Made by a program: the position numbers and the translations under genes. The notes under the pieces are model-generated. The model did not search any database and was not told the DNA's origin. It saw nothing but the letters and a program-made list of their open reading frames with translations. From assembly GCF_964340395.1 (NCBI RefSeq), contig NC_135552.1, positions 7,180,994 through 7,244,993 on the forward strand: DNA of 64,000 nt. Reading direction: 5' to 3'. Position 1 is the stretch's first letter. Each line of letters begins with the position of its first letter. This document shows positions 1 through 47,700 of the stretch, one piece after another. The DNA is from Glandiceps talaboti. Its lineage: Eukaryota > Hemichordata > Enteropneusta > Spengelidae.

Positions 1-1900
<1,900 letters not shown>

Positions 1901-1904
1901 CTAC

Positions 1905-13415
<11,511 letters not shown>

Positions 13416-13451
13416 CTTTTTCAAAAGAAGAAATTCTAAAGTTAATTTTAG

Positions 13452-13615
13452 ATGTATGTATGTATGTATGTATGTATGTATGTATGTATGTATGTATGTA
13501 TGTGTGTATGTGTGTATGTATGTATGTATGTGTGTATGTGTGTGTATGTATGTATGTATGTATGTATGTATGTATGTATGTATGTACGTACGTACGTACG
13601 TACGTACGTTCGTAT

Positions 13616-13654
<39 letters not shown>

Positions 13655-13656
13655 TT
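13452..13656. repeat. (TATG)n, (TACG)n and (TTTA)n upstream of gene A exon 1
   Basis: Compound SSR just 5' of the start exon. A (TATG)n(TACG)n(CATA)n tract occupies the same position in gene B (44,190-44,290). Confidence 0.95.
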
Positions 13657-14366
13657 ACAAGTAATGCAAGCAAACATATGAAATCTCACTGGAAGTAGTT
13701 AAAACACGACGTGTGTATTTCTTCATACATAGTTTATTTATAAGAATAAAAAGTAAGCTTTCATTATTAACGCTTTCCAAAAATAATGATTAATAATGTT
13801 AATATTTTGTTGTCACTTTACCACTGCGGGACGAACCGGTACCTATTTGTTTCCTATTCCGCGAAGCTCCGACCGTGCCTGAAAGGTCAACAACGGGGTC
13901 AAATTTGACAAACAGCTAATGAATATTCATAAGGCAGTATATTACCGTCTGGTTTACAACGATTTTGTTCGTACTTGCCGCATGAAATATACATGTATGT
14001 CGACAGGCCCTATATTATTGTGCCAGTGTATTAATGTTTATGAATCAAGGAGATGCCTAAATTGCATAATTTTCTTGCAATAGTCCTTTATTTATGTCTG
14101 CCCTGCATTTTGGATTTTTGGCGCCGTTATTTTAGAGACGACAAGCCAACATGTCGCAACATTGTATCAATTTCCAGCGAAAAGAATATCGATCAATAGG
14201 TCCACTGTTGAGTTACAGTGGAAAGTTCGTGTGTATATTATTTACACTCAAGCTCCTTGATATTTTGTCGTGTTAGGACCTTATATCTTACGTATATCAG
14301 CCAACATTTGGTCGTTTTGATTTTAGGATGAAGTGCCCGTGTAATTCGTACTTTTTATAACACTTA

Positions 14367-15411
14367 GGGAGCGATCAGTTTTTACGGCCGGGGGGCCGGC
14401 AAATCAGAGGGGGGTCACCTTAATTTGGGACTCATAGAAGGGGGGGGGGGGTCATCATTTTTTGGAAGTGAATAAAGGGGGGGGGTCACCTTGTTTTCAA
14501 CTAAACAAAATCATGAGCCACGCTCCTATACTTGAATCTCAATACATTTAATATCATAACTATGCCAAAGCCCCTAGCTCGCACAGCTGGGTAGATTCAT
14601 TTGTGAGCGGCTGCCTCACGATGATATCATAGATAGTGCTCTCGGCATGGAGATTGCACATCGTACATAGAATGCGCATGCATAGTCATAGTACCGCAAT
14701 GCATCATTGGGTAAAACCACCAAAAACACATCCCATAGTATATAGGATGCGCATGCATTCTAGTCATTGCATGTTGCCGCTTGCGGGCGCTGTGCACGCT
14801 ATTAAACAAAAAATGTATGTGCATAAAATAAACCATAAACAAATAGCTATAAATATACATTCAAATATAACATAAACTGTATATTGATACATGGTCCAAT
14901 ACATATAGTATGGCACCACAACACCACCATAGATATGACCTCTCTATTGCACGCCATGAGTTGCATTATGTCATCTTGTGGTCATTAAAACATAGTTCAC
15001 TCAATCTAAGAGATATCCTAGAACGTTTTGTTACTAAACCATGAATATTTTGTATGTCCGTGAATAGACAATCATACTTCTCATAGGGTTCCTATCTAAA
15101 GAGCTTTATACATGTGAAACAATGGATTTTGGTTAGCAATTTACCAGATACACTTAAAATTACTGAAAATGTAACATGTAAAATTAACTATGCAGTGTGC
15201 AGTATTATGCATTGAGAATAGAGTGTCTTTTGCAAGAACAAAAGAATGTTTCCTGTCAACAGATGGGGGGGGGGTCATTGTGTTTTTTTATTTGTCAGAG
15301 GGGGAGGTGGATTGTTCTGTGGGTGAATTGCAGGGGGGTCACTATTTTTAAGTACAACATGAACAAAAAGTCACCGTCCCAGCCCCGGCCGTAAAAACTG
15401 ATCGCTCCCTT
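14367..15411. mobile_element. TIR element, Harbinger-like MITE
   Basis: Ends GGGAGCGATCAGTTTTTACG at 14,368 and its exact reverse complement at 15,391-15,410 are flanked by TTA on both sides. A 3-bp TTA/TAA duplication with GGG ends is typical of PIF/Harbinger. The interior is G-rich (several GGGGGGTCAC motifs) and non-coding. Confidence 0.65.
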
Positions 15412-15431
15412 ACTGGCCTATTTTCATAATT

Positions 15432-17510
15432 TCAAGCCTACTTTAAAGTGTACATGCAAAAAAAAAATTCGTAATTATGTTTATTTTGCCATAAAAATAA
15501 ATGAAATTGCATTCACACCTCTAAATATTATGCGCATTGGCAAGAAAGTCGCAAAAATACTTGCCCCCTTTAATCCCCTATGTGCTTCGACTAACTTCGG
15601 CACCTCAACCAGCTCACGAAAGGTGTCGAGGTCCCACGTTTTACAAAAGCCTTCTAAGCCTTTGTGTAATGTTTACTTATGAATAACTAATTACGCTTGC
15701 CATATAGTATTATCTGTAACTGTACATACTGTGGTGTACCAGTTTAGTCTTCAGACAACAATGGTTCCTTGGTGTTTTGTCGTCAGCACCTGCAGTGAAA
15801 CGATCACACTACACACATTTCCGAGTGACATAACTGAGTACTCATTTTGTCAGTGCTGTAGGTAATAATGGGTGAAGGCAGTTGAAACAATTCGTAAAAA
15901 CCAGCCAGTGACGCCATACAGTGAAAGCCGGTAAATGTTACTGGGGCCGGGGTTCTCCTCGCCACCGGTGTTGCCATGATCAAAGCGAAAAAAAGGAAAA
16001 CAAATAAAATAATTTGAAATGATGTTTTCAAGAAAGCAAGTTAGCTTCATAAAAAATTTTTTGGAAACAATGTGTAGTCCGATTGTATGTTTTGATTTCC
16101 ATGTTGCTGGGAGTCAATCGTTTTCATTGTGATACATCACATGTACATACAGTCACAATCATATCAAATAAAAAAGACGCAACGCGCATTATAATGTTGC
16201 TATTTTTGTTTCCATTGTTTTGTCTACCTGAACAATTACTGTGTCATGCCAATCACGTGTCAAAAGTAAAGTACAGTCAGCACTTCACGCTCCCAGGTCA
16301 AATAACTTCCACAACATAAGACATGTCTATCTATCAAACACTCAAACAAAAATGGTCTGAGACAATACGCAATACACCACAATACGGTCGGCTACAGTGA
16401 ACACGGGCCGTGCTATAAAAGAAGATGAAACCACTTCATGTCACTGTGTGGATGGTAATGAACACAGTAAAAAAATGAAATAAAGTGTGTGTACACATAC
16501 ATCGTAGCTTTCAAGAGGGATGGTTATCCAACAAAACGTTCTGCTCTAACGAATTTGTGGGTCTCCTTTTGCGAAGATTTTGAATGGTCATACTCGATCG
16601 AATGTACTGTTACGACACATGCTACATCTGAACAACTTGAGAGAATATTATGGGGAACTCTTGAAGCCATTCTCATCCGATCTCTGTATGTCCATGGGTA
16701 CGGAAATATTAGATAATTTTCGTTTCGATTAGATTGTCTGAGGGAGCTTTTTTCCACCCATTGAATAGTTATGTCAACAAAGGACGCTGAAAACAGCCTT
16801 CACTTTATGTAAACAACACAGCTTCACTAGGACGTAAACAATAGGCTGGATGGTCTATGTTGTGGTACAAGACAGCAAGGCATAGTCAGAAAACAAACAC
16901 TAAGCTTGCATGGTTGATATTTAAACACAGGTATACTATTACATATAATGTGTACTAGCCATGACGACATTTGTCTGTGAAATTTACATCAGAAAAAAAC
17001 CTTATAAAGCAGAGTCATTCAGTCTCTGTGGTTGACCAGACCTTCCTCACTCATTCACTACCAGAGGAGCTATCGTTACTGCTAACAGTCGATTTGAATG
17101 AATTTGGCTAAATCACACCATCAGATGTTAATGCTAGAGTATATTGCTCTATGCTTGAGGTATCTGACCAATATTCAACGTCGGGTTCTGGCGAAAACGG
17201 GTTGTGAAGTTGACCTTCTGGTTCGACCATAATGGCTTTGCATGTAAAGATACACTGACAAAAGCTTTTGTGTTCCTGCAGTGACGTCATAAAGTTCCAA
17301 ACTCTGTCCTATCCATATGCAAATGAAGGTACTTGCCTGAAGGTGCTCTGCGGCTGAGCCGAGAGTGCCTCATTTTTCGCGCAATTTCTCGTATAGAATT
17401 ATATTGTATTATTACAAACCCGATTTCCTTTACTTTTATGGCAAAATAAAAAAAATACGAAAAGAATTATCAACCTTTGCATGTGCACTTTAAAGATGCG
17501 TGTTGGCTTA
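15432..17510. repeat. Inverted repeat pair within the insertion
   Basis: About 15,432-15,510 and 17,428-17,510 match in reverse complement (ATGGCAAAATAAA with GCATGT(A/G)CACTTTAAAG). The pair could be the ends of another decayed element. I see no gene between them. Confidence 0.45.
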
Positions 17511-18165
17511 AATATCGTTAGTTTTGTCAATGGCTAAGAATATACTTGACGAAAAAATCATACTCAAATACAGATTACAATAATATAGAGTATTAATTCA
17601 AAATTCTAAAACGATACAAATTTTGCCTATTATACTGAGAAAATGGATGCAAAATTCGAAAATCATAAGTCGCAAATTGAAAAAATTGAACCGACGAGAA
17701 GTTCGCACCCTGTTGAATTTAGTAAACGCCATTGTGGTCTCTGGGAAATTACGCAAAGTCACGGCATCGCCGTAGATACTGGACACCTCATAAAACCCCT
17801 CGGTTTAACTATTTTATTTTTGTGTTACTTCAAGCAATATCTGAGATGACGTGTCTCACTATGTCGCCCTAAAACTCTATCGTTTTACTTTTTCGAATTT
17901 TAATCCCATTCAGGAAAAAATTTTAAGTTTTCCGTCTTTCACTGGGCGGCCGCGTATTTTAGTACGCCAGGCATATGAATGTTTACGACCCTATGAAATA
18001 TTGAAATTATGTAACTATGGCTTTCATAATACCATATATTATAGTACAGAACATCATGTACATGATACACTAAGTTTGAAATTGTATTCCGGTTTGCAGT
18101 GTAGTAAATATGACCGTACTCTTCGACTATGCTAAATTTAATTTACTGAGCCGTGAGCGCGTCAC

Positions 18166-19950
18166 GTGATTGTCCAGTGAAGGTGATGCGAGTAAAAGAA
18201 ACAAATAGAGTGTTCGACCTGCAGTGTACAACGTACGCCCTTGACCGTAAGTTGAACCCTGGTTCACAATTCACTGGTTGGATCAGCCTTGACCTTAGAA
18301 GCAGCTATTCGAAACATTTCTAATGTAAAATACAATAGGTATACATGAATAGACACCGGTGGAAAGATAAACAACAAGGGGCAGCAGCCCGACAAGTTCA
18401 CAGGATGGCAGGATTAGTCCATCTCACCCTTGCTAGACTAGATTAAGATAAATTACACACTGTCTCACCCCTTGCCAGGTTAGGTGATGATAATACTGAG
18501 ATAAAAGTGTATACATTCAGATGGGGACACACACAGCATGCAGTGTTCACGGCGAAACAAATAAACCATACAACATTCTCCCCTTATACCTCCATGCTCA
18601 TATGAAGACCTGTGTAAAATTCGTTTTTATATGTTTACCGTATCTTTTGAAAGGTATTAGTTGTGCCTTCCTTACTGTGCAGTCACTGCTCCATTTATGG
18701 GGCAGTAGTATGACCCCGGGGAGTATGATTTATTGTTAATACTACTCTCCACAACTCTTTTTCTCCGTAGTTAAGTTCTCCTCGTAATTTTGGCAAAATA
18801 CTTTGGTCCGGGCCGTACTCTTGCATTTCATTTTTCAGACCAGGGAGGCTCCCCATCTATACGTCCATGTTCAGGCATACGCGTACGGTTTCTTGACTTT
18901 GCTTGCTGGACTGGTTTTAATTGAACTACAAAGGTCAACCCAATCCACAACTTCTAAATCTCCTTTTGTCTTACACTATCCAATACTGATAAGACTTCAC
19001 CAGCAACTCAGACAATGAGTTGGTTATAACCCGCTACTCAAACTTTAATATTAGCTCCGGTAGAGGACTGCTAATCCTGTACATGTGAAACACCGAGTCA
19101 ACATTTTGACAGCTAAAGGGTATAAATTATCATAACGAATACACCGCATGTTATTAAACAATTTTTACGACTAAATACTCGAAATATTAGCATCGTCTCT
19201 TTATGTAACATTCAACTTGATAACAAAACCTACCTTAAGTTACTAGCCTGCTGTTAAACCAGTGCTGGACTGTGTAGAGAGATTTGTTTGGTATAACGTG
19301 TAATAATGTACGGGTAAACGTATCACATGATCTAACCAGTAGCAAGGTGGCTGTTTATTCATGACGTATTCATTATTTATGCAGTTACTGTCACTAGGAT
19401 ACGTACACAATTCCTTCTACGTTTCACATGTGAAATCATATTTCTACTAGCGCATCCTTACTAGGGTCAAGTCCCTGTCTATTATCTGTGAAACTGAGTC
19501 AGCTATATTCACTGTGCATCACTGTGAACCCGTGTATTTATCATCATTTATGAGTCCCTTTATGTTTTATATGTGAAAGTGTGTAAGTACCCATCATGCA
19601 TCACTGTGAATTGCGTATTTATCGTAGTTACATTACAGTTGTGTTCTAGTTCATTTATATTTTATCTGTGAAATTGTGTCGGCTTATATATCAACTCTCC
19701 ATCACTGTGAGCCACGCATTTATCTGGGAGGGTTTTTCTGGTATTTTTCTGGCAGTGTTTTATCTGTAAAACTAGGTCAGCTAAGTCGTTAGCCACTGTG
19801 CGTCATTGTGAACTGTGTATATTGTCAATACCTTGTTGTCCCTGACAACCAATCAATGTGACCTTGTTCGTTTGTAAACGCTATTGTATATGCACTGCAG
19901 ACCGAAAACTCCCTATTTTGTTTCTTTTATACACCTTCACTGGATAATCA
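18166..19950. other. Interior of the 13.8-20.3 kb element
   Basis: Only short frames and no domain recognised. Several loosely repeated CTGTGAAACTGAGTCAGC / CATCACTGTGAA segments lie between 19,480 and 19,820, suggesting diverged tandem units. Confidence 0.35.
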
Positions 19951-20364
19951 TGTCTTGACGCGCTCACGGCTCAGTAAATTTATTTTAGCATAGTCGAAGA
20001 GTACGGTCATATTTACTACACTGCAAACCGGAATACAAATTTCAAACTTAGTCTTGAACATGATGTTCAGTACTATAATATATGGTATTATCAAAGCCAT
20101 AGATACATAATTTCAATATTTCATAGAGTCGTAAACATTCATCATGCCTGGCGTACTAAAATACGCAGCCGCCGAGTGAAAGACGGAAAACTTAACATTT
20201 TTCCTGAATGGGATTACAATTCGAAAAAGTAAAACGATAGAGTTTTAGGGCGACATATTTGACCCGTTGTTGAGCTTTCAGGCACGGTCGGCGCTTCGTG
20301 GAATAGAAAACAAATAGGTACCGGTTCGTCCCACAGTCTCATGGCAGTCACTCTTCTTATACTA

Positions 20365-20397
20365 AATAAAGGCTTAAGACCTACTTAAGCCTTTATT
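20365..20397. other. Hairpin with AATAAA on both strands
   Basis: Perfect 14-bp arms (AATAAAGGCTTAAG / CTTAAGCCTTTATT) with a 5-nt loop, just outside the right end of the large element. Confidence 0.8.
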
Positions 20398-20766
20398 ATG
20401 TAAACCACCGTTCCGATTGGTTCAAATCATGAGCAAAATATTTCAAATCGGAATCTGCCCAAAAATGGACATACGTGGAGCACAGAATTTTTTGAACACT
20501 AATTCCTAAATTAGTATCCTGCAAAAATTGCAGAGTGTAGCCGATTATTATTGCCCGTTATCGACCCCTTATATACTACATCCCTGGTCTGTGGACAAAT
20601 AAAGAAGAATGTGCACTCACGATTGAAAAATAAAAATCAGGAGTAAGTTAAGGGGTCTAGTCCTTAGCCACAGTCCTTTAAGGCTTTATTGATGTTGAAC
20701 AAAGAACGAGTTTTCATCTGTCAAAATTGTCAAACATACGTATAATATAAAGTACATCTAGCTCAC

Positions 20767-20867
20767 CTTTTTGAATACTGCATATGCCGATACTAATAAC
20801 AGCTTCAGTCTCGCAGTGTAGGTGATCGGCATATGGTAAACGATGCCAAGGCTTAGATACAACATTA
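20767..20867 (-). other. Orphan exon-like segment
   Basis: 101 nt bounded by an acceptor (GGTGACAAG) and a strong donor (AAAAG/GTGAGC) in the minus strand. It is open in one frame (HRLPYADHLHCETEAVISIG). There is no match to either paralogue and no recognised domain. Confidence 0.2.
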
Positions 20868-21299
20868 CTTGTCACCAAGAAAAAAATGACGATAAATTTA
20901 CATAACAAGATATCAACCCATAAAATCATAACATTGATAAATGAAACTTCAAACAATACAAAATTTAAAAAATGGAAATAAGTGAAATGATATGTAACGT
21001 GTCCTTTATTCAAATTACAGTTTGTATCAAAAAGTTGTAACAATTCGAGTACGTACATAGAGGACGGAGTTTACATTAGTCACTGGACACCCTGTCCTGT
21101 TGATGCATACAAGTAGAACCGTTAACCCAAATAATCTTTCGATGTAAATGTAAAACACATCCCGTCAAAACATTTGAATGAAATAATTGAATTATCGATA
21201 AATCTCCTCTTCAAGATTTACTACCAAACCAAAGTGACTGTATAGTTTCGATAATGCCAAATAAAAAAATAGTGCGTTTCCAATAACCAAACCGACCCT

Positions 21300-22725
21300 A
21301 GTTTAAGCCCCCGACCCTAAACATTTTTTTTTTTGCATGCATAAAGGTAAAATGGTACTTTTATTTCTTGTACAGCTTCATGCTTTTGACTCACCTGTAG
21401 TCACGTTAAAAAATGTACTCCATAGAGAAACCAGGCCGTTTTAAACTATAACAGTACAGTCTGCATAACGTGTTTGTCTACCTAACTGTGTATAACTTAT
21501 AAGTGTCTTCATTTATTTCACTTTATAAATTAACCTAACACACATTCATATTCAAAGAAATTAACAGTTATATATCATTTTCGTTAATGATTGGTCAATT
21601 CTGAAAGCAATTACTACAACTAGCCTAAAGAGAGATTTTAATGTCAAGATCAAACATTATAATAACAAAAACATTTCAATATCAACTCCAGTAGAGGATT
21701 GATAATCCCGTACATGTCAACACTGTGTGAACATTTTTGACTGACTACAATAACAAAAACAAAAGTATGTGATCACAATTGCCATGAGGGCGCGATCATG
21801 CCTGCGTACCATATGCGTGTGGCTAATGTCACAGGGAGATTTTTGCTCTCGTATAATTTCTTAAGATAAAATAGCCGTTGAGAATGTTAGAGAAATTGGG
21901 TTACGTAATAGCAACAATAGGTCTAATATGAAAAATATCGCAGGGTAACCTACTTTACAAGTTAGAGAACATTCCAAGATGTAGCCATAGCAACAAATCG
22001 TGATTTCTTCACCATTAATCCAACCCTAAACAAATTTTGCATGCCGCCATAAAGGTAAAATGCCACTATTTACTTCTATTTCCGTGTACACCTTCATGCC
22101 TTTGCCTCATCTGTAGTCACTTAAAATTCGATAATCCATAGAGAAACCGGGTCTTTTTTTAGATTATAACAGTGCAGTCTGCATAACGAGTTTGGCTACT
22201 TACACGTGTCACTTATTTATTGTCATTTACTTCACTTTAACCTAAACACACATCCATATTGACAGAATTTCACAAAGTATCTGTTAAAACGTTATACATC
22301 ATTTTCGTTAATGATTAATCAATTCTGAAATCTTGTAAATAATTACTAAACCTAGACCACAGAGAGATTTTAATGTCAAGATCAAACCTCAATATCAACT
22401 CCGGTAGAGGATTAATAATCCCGTACATGTCAACACTGTATGTACGTTTTGAGTGGCTATAATAACAAAAACAAAAGTGTGTGATCACAATTGTCATGAG
22501 GGCGCGATCATGCCTGCGTATACTAAATGTCACAGGGAGATTTTTGCTCTCGTACAATTTCTTGAGAGTAAAATAGCCGTTGATAATGGTAGAGAAATTA
22601 GGTTACGTAATAGCAACACTAGGTCTAATATGAAAAATATCGCAGGGTAACCGACTTTACGAGAGAACATTCCAAGATGCATGTAGCCATAGCAACAAAT
22701 CGTGATTTCTTCACCATTAACATAC
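21300..22725. repeat. Tandem duplication of about 715 bp
   Basis: Segments 21,300-22,015 and 22,016-22,725 align in order with an offset near 713 bp (for example GCGCGATCATGCCTGCGTA at 21,791 and 22,504). A related fragment occurs near 19,050. Confidence 0.8.
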
Positions 22726-22796
22726 AATACTGATTTAAGTTCTTTTGTGTTCAGAATCAAATAGCACATCTTACAAAACGAGCGTTTTTTCTTCAC

Positions 22797-22880
22797 CCAC
22801 CCACCCACCCACCCACCCACCCACCCATCCACCCATCCATCCATCCATCCATCCACCCATCCACCCATCCATCCATCCAC
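22797..22880. repeat. (CCCA)n(CCAT)n tract
   Basis: Imperfect tetranucleotide repeat downstream of gene B. Confidence 0.93.
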
Positions 22881-23057
22881 AATTCTCGTTTCCTTTTTAC
22901 ACGTTTTTCCTCTAAAAGTGTATCAAGTTGATCACGGATACACTAATTCTCGTGTATTGTAAAACCCTATGGTATCGGAGTACCAAAGTAAACCCGTTGA
23001 GTAAATCTTTCCACTTTTTCAGTACGTTAACGAAAGAAAATACAAATCTTCAGGGTC

Positions 23058-23063
23058 TTTATT
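23058..23063 (-). promoter_or_regulatory. Candidate poly(A) signal of gene B
   Basis: AATAAA in the sense strand about 230 nt after the gene B stop codon. Positional evidence only. Confidence 0.3.
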
Positions 23064-23290
23064 CAAGATTAAGAAGACGGTGACTACAGAAAAAAACTAT
23101 ATCATTTTGTCAGCTAACGATTCGAACAGTGTACAGTGAAGACGTAACAATGTAACAATATCGTGCCTAGTATATGAAGAAATGGTATATACAAACAGTC
23201 CCTGAAGAAAGACGTTTCCAGCAATGTGCTAGTGAAGGATGATGATAATAGCTGTGCCAGCATTCAATATGGACGGCGATATCATGACCA

Positions 23291-44162
<20,872 letters not shown>

Positions 44163-44189
44163 CCTTCCAATAGAAGACAAGTTCACTGT

Positions 44190-44260
44190 GTATGTATGTA
44201 TGTATGTACGTACGTACGTACGTACGTACGTATACATACATACATACATACATACATACA

Positions 44261-44291
<31 letters not shown>
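44190..44291. repeat. (TATG)n(TACG)n(CATA)n upstream of gene B exon 1
   Basis: The SSR forms a self-complementary array just before the start exon. The position is shared with gene A. Confidence 0.95.
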
Positions 44292-44424
44292 CAAATTCTT
44301 TTATTTGCAACTTACATGAAAATAGCATGTACAGGTAAAGTATTTACATAATTCCTTTACAGAATACACACACAATACCTTGCAGGAAATCATAGTGACT
44401 AGTGAACGAGTTTCTGTTGGTCAC

Positions 44425-44833
44425 TTATGACAAACGTTCGCGTGATATCTGGTTGTTATAGTACCTACATCTCAATCTCCAAATTTTGTGAGAACCTATT
44501 ATTGAGCTTACACTACAATATTTGGTGATGGATTTGGAATTCCTTCTATTTAAACCAGCTTTGATCAAACCACTTGTGACTTTATGATGTACATTTCTGA
44601 GTTCTGATATGGGCATCAAACATTTCAGGTTTTAACACAGTGTCTTTAAATGTCTCCTTGCCAGGATTACTGTTCGCGATTTTACCGAAGATTAAATCAA
44701 CTATTCTATTGTGTCTTTGTTGGTATAGTTTCTGGAATTTCGTACCGCCATTCAAAATGTGTGATACTGTTTCAGTGGGATGATTGCATATTTTACATGA
44801 TTTAGTGTACGACTCTGGATAGTACAGGGTCAT
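44425..44833 (-). pseudogene. Possible retroelement C-terminal zinc-knuckle fragment
   Basis: Reads CKICNHPTETVSHILNGGTK then YQQRHNRIVDLIFGKI, followed after a frame change by LRNVHHKVTSGLIKAGLNRR. The C-x2-C...ETxxHIL...RH pattern is common near the C-terminus of some LINE polyproteins. It is an insertion upstream of gene B, because flanking sequence resumes homology to gene A's upstream at about 45,430. Confidence 0.45.
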
Positions 44834-44904
44834 GAGACTTTCGCACTGCAGGAGCTGTAAACGACCTCTCGCGACAAATGATCTCAGATTATCTCAGATT
44901 ATGT

Positions 44905-45017
44905 ATATATGTATGTACGTGCGTACGTACGTACGTACGTATATATACATACATACATACATACATACATACATACATACATACATACATACATACGTGT
45001 GTGTATGTACATGTATG

Positions 45018-45047
<30 letters not shown>
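44905..45047. repeat. (TACG)n(CATA)n(TATG)n SSR
   Basis: Self-complementary tetranucleotide array. It is similar to the one beside exon 1, so the interval 44,190-45,050 may be a local duplication. Confidence 0.93.
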
Positions 45048-45048
<1 letters not shown>

Positions 45049-45499
45049 CTTGTAATGTAATAACTTGTAAACTTCGCTATTTTGATTAAGTTTTGCCTTA
45101 CAGCTGAGTCTTGTATATCGCTGGTTATAACTAGTTACAATACAATGCCATATTGAATGTCTGGTGCTTACAGTCTGGCTACGTAAAAGTTATTATGTAA
45201 AGGTCGTGAGACGACCAAGCTGGGGGCATGGTCTTTTATATTACATCAAAGCGTTAACGTAGGTGTTTGACGGTTGCCTCGCAACAACTTTATTTTTGGC
45301 ACGCTTGACGGGTTCCATACAACAGATATATAATAGTTCACGTACGTATAGTGTATACACTGAGGTAACTTGTACGTTCACTGTCTACTCGTTTGTGTAA
45401 CCACGTTGGCAGATATTATATGTAAAGCTAGGAAATTTCACTGGAAGTAATTCAAACACTAAGTGTATAATTTCTGATATACAATTATAAGAAATGAAA

Positions 45500-47340
45500 A
45501 GTACAAAAATAAAGACTAATACGGTTATTGTTACGTTGCGACAACAATGTACGATACGATTCTATGACAGTCCACATCCCACTCAACTTTTTTTGATCAG
45601 GATTGATGTATTAACTTGGAGTACTTTCAATGTTAAATTGGGCAAACACAGTGATCACCATACCGAATATATGGAGTGTTTTAAAGTAAACACTGATTGT
45701 GATAATTTTGAGAGCTGAATCGTTAATTTGAAGTGGCACACATTGTCTGTAATCCGATACAACATTTCTGAAGTCGGTATGCAGTATATGCACTTGTCAA
45801 ACCAAACCAAACCACTTTCTTCTTCCTTATATGTGACAGAACTGAAGCCAATAAGCTTATTTTTCATAAGCAAATTGGTGTCAACACAGAGAAGATTGAA
45901 ACATTAACAATTTAAAGATGAAGGGGTCACTCATATTTTGACATTTTTGGAAATCAAAATATTAAGTCATAATGTCATAACTATATCATAATTTAGTAAT
46001 TAATGAAAGCTGTACCGGTTAATATTCTATATGTTATTAATATATTTCAAAATGAAACAAAATATCCATTAAGTATCAAATCATAAGACTAATCTCTGCT
46101 CCTTTTAGGCATGAGTGGCCATTTCATCGCATCTACGCATAATGAAGGGCCGGATCCCAGGTCACGAGTCAGGCATCATATATTAAATCTATATACTATT
46201 TTTGAGATAAAAACAAATGAATAAATTTCGTCACTTTGATTAAGTTCTGGGCGACTAAAAGTTGAATCTGTTACCTAATAGTTTGTAACTACTACATTCT
46301 GACCCCTCTAAGTTTATTTATAGCATGTCTTTCATATCTATGTTACTCTCACTATCCCATTACTTAGCAAACATAAGTTTGGTCGTCGCACGCTTGAAAG
46401 GCCGTAGACAACGTTTTCTATAGTTCCTGTTATTTTATACCAGCATACTTGTATATGCACTGATCTTGAGGTAACTTGCGTTAAATAATGTCCTCAAATG
46501 TTTCGTGAAATATTTTTGTTGCCAAGTAGACAAGTATGGTAAACTAAAATAAAGGCAGTAAAATGGGGAAAAACACGAACAACCCATTTTTTGACAATCA
46601 AGAGGTTAAAAAAAGTATAACGTGAACGGTTAGATAAGATTGAATAGGTAAATACGTGTGATTCAATATGATTTCTGCCAATTCACTGTTTGTTAAGGCA
46701 TCACCTTGGGGAACGTACTTTCAAATGAGAAAGGGTGTAAGACTTGTGTGGTTACCACCTGCAAAATAAACTGTACGTGACTGACTCTGACCATTAGGCT
46801 AGGTCTATATATAATATCGCCATTACAAGACCAAACATTTCAACTGCCATGGTAACGCATTTACATGTATCACTGAACTTGCTAACAAAACCCACCTACT
46901 TACCCTGTGGTCACACCTTTGAACTTCCTTGTATCAGTAGAGTCGTTTGATACACGTGTACGGGTTGGATTCGGCTTCAGTTATCACGACGTCACCGTGG
47001 TTTGACTTTCAATACCTATGTTTTGCTGTCACGTTGTCAGGTAAACACATTCATCATGCCCCATAACCCACGACCTCGGACACGACGGAAGTAATTCATA
47101 CCCCCTGCTCTTTGCAGAAAAGATGGGATAAATATCACTTCATTTCAGAGTACGGACACGTTGATTTTTTGTTAATATAATAGCTTTCTGTGCAAAGTGA
47201 CATATGGCAACTATGTGGAGGTTGTTTACTAATAATAATTATTATTTATATATCATGTGACAGTTGTATATAACTAGTGAAACTTCATAAATAAAACTTA
47301 ATCAAATAATTCTTGTGCCCTGTCGGTCTCTTTTGTGTGT
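45500..47340. other. No feature seen
   Basis: AT-rich sequence with short frames only. About 45,430-45,500 is homologous to 13,690-13,760 upstream of gene A and marks the far edge of the duplicated unit. Confidence 0.4.
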
Positions 47341-47399
47341 GAACGTTGATGTACATGTCGTTTATGTTGTGTGAGTTACCATTAGTATTTTGTTACATT

Positions 47400-47700
47400 T
47401 CATCGGTAGGGACTGGACAGTTTCTTCGGCCTGGGGGCGATGGATTGCTAGGGGTGTCACTCTGTTTTTGTAATTGGCAGTGTGGGGCCCGGGGTCATCC
47501 TGTTTTGAAAATTTTGGATAGGGGTCATTTTGTTTTAGATTTTGATGGAAGGAGAAATCCATTTCTACAGTGGCATGACCTTGTCTGAACTATGTTATTT
47601 ATTCTTGTCCCTGTTTCTTATCTATACACTTTCACCTGGAGTGACGCTCAAACATAACTATACATAATGCATAATGTATTACCACGGGGGTAGCGATCAT
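47400..47700 (+). repeat. Dispersed repeat (GGGACTGGACAGTTTCTTCG family)
   Basis: This segment, with internal GGGGTCATTTTGTTTT motifs, matches about 50,943-51,085 in the same orientation. It recalls the G-rich interior of the 14.4 kb element. No partner terminus was found. Confidence 0.5.

Larger units (their letters stand above)
13825..20336. mobile_element. Inverted-repeat DNA element between the paralogues, interrupted
   Basis: The right terminus (19,955-20,336) matches, in reverse complement, two separate blocks on the left: 13,825-13,908 (GGGACGAACCGGTACCTATT and onward to CGACCGTGCCTGAAAGGTCA) and 17,858-18,165 (GTCGCCCTAAAACTCTATCG and onward to GCATAGTCGAAGAGTACGG read on the other strand). 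The right copy is contiguous, so the left TIR of about 380 bp was split by about 3.95 kb of insertion. No transposase was recognised inside. Confidence 0.7.

Noticed and set aside
47346-47590. Plus-strand 80-codon frame
   Set aside because: It falls in a dispersed repeat seen again at 50.9 kb without an open frame.
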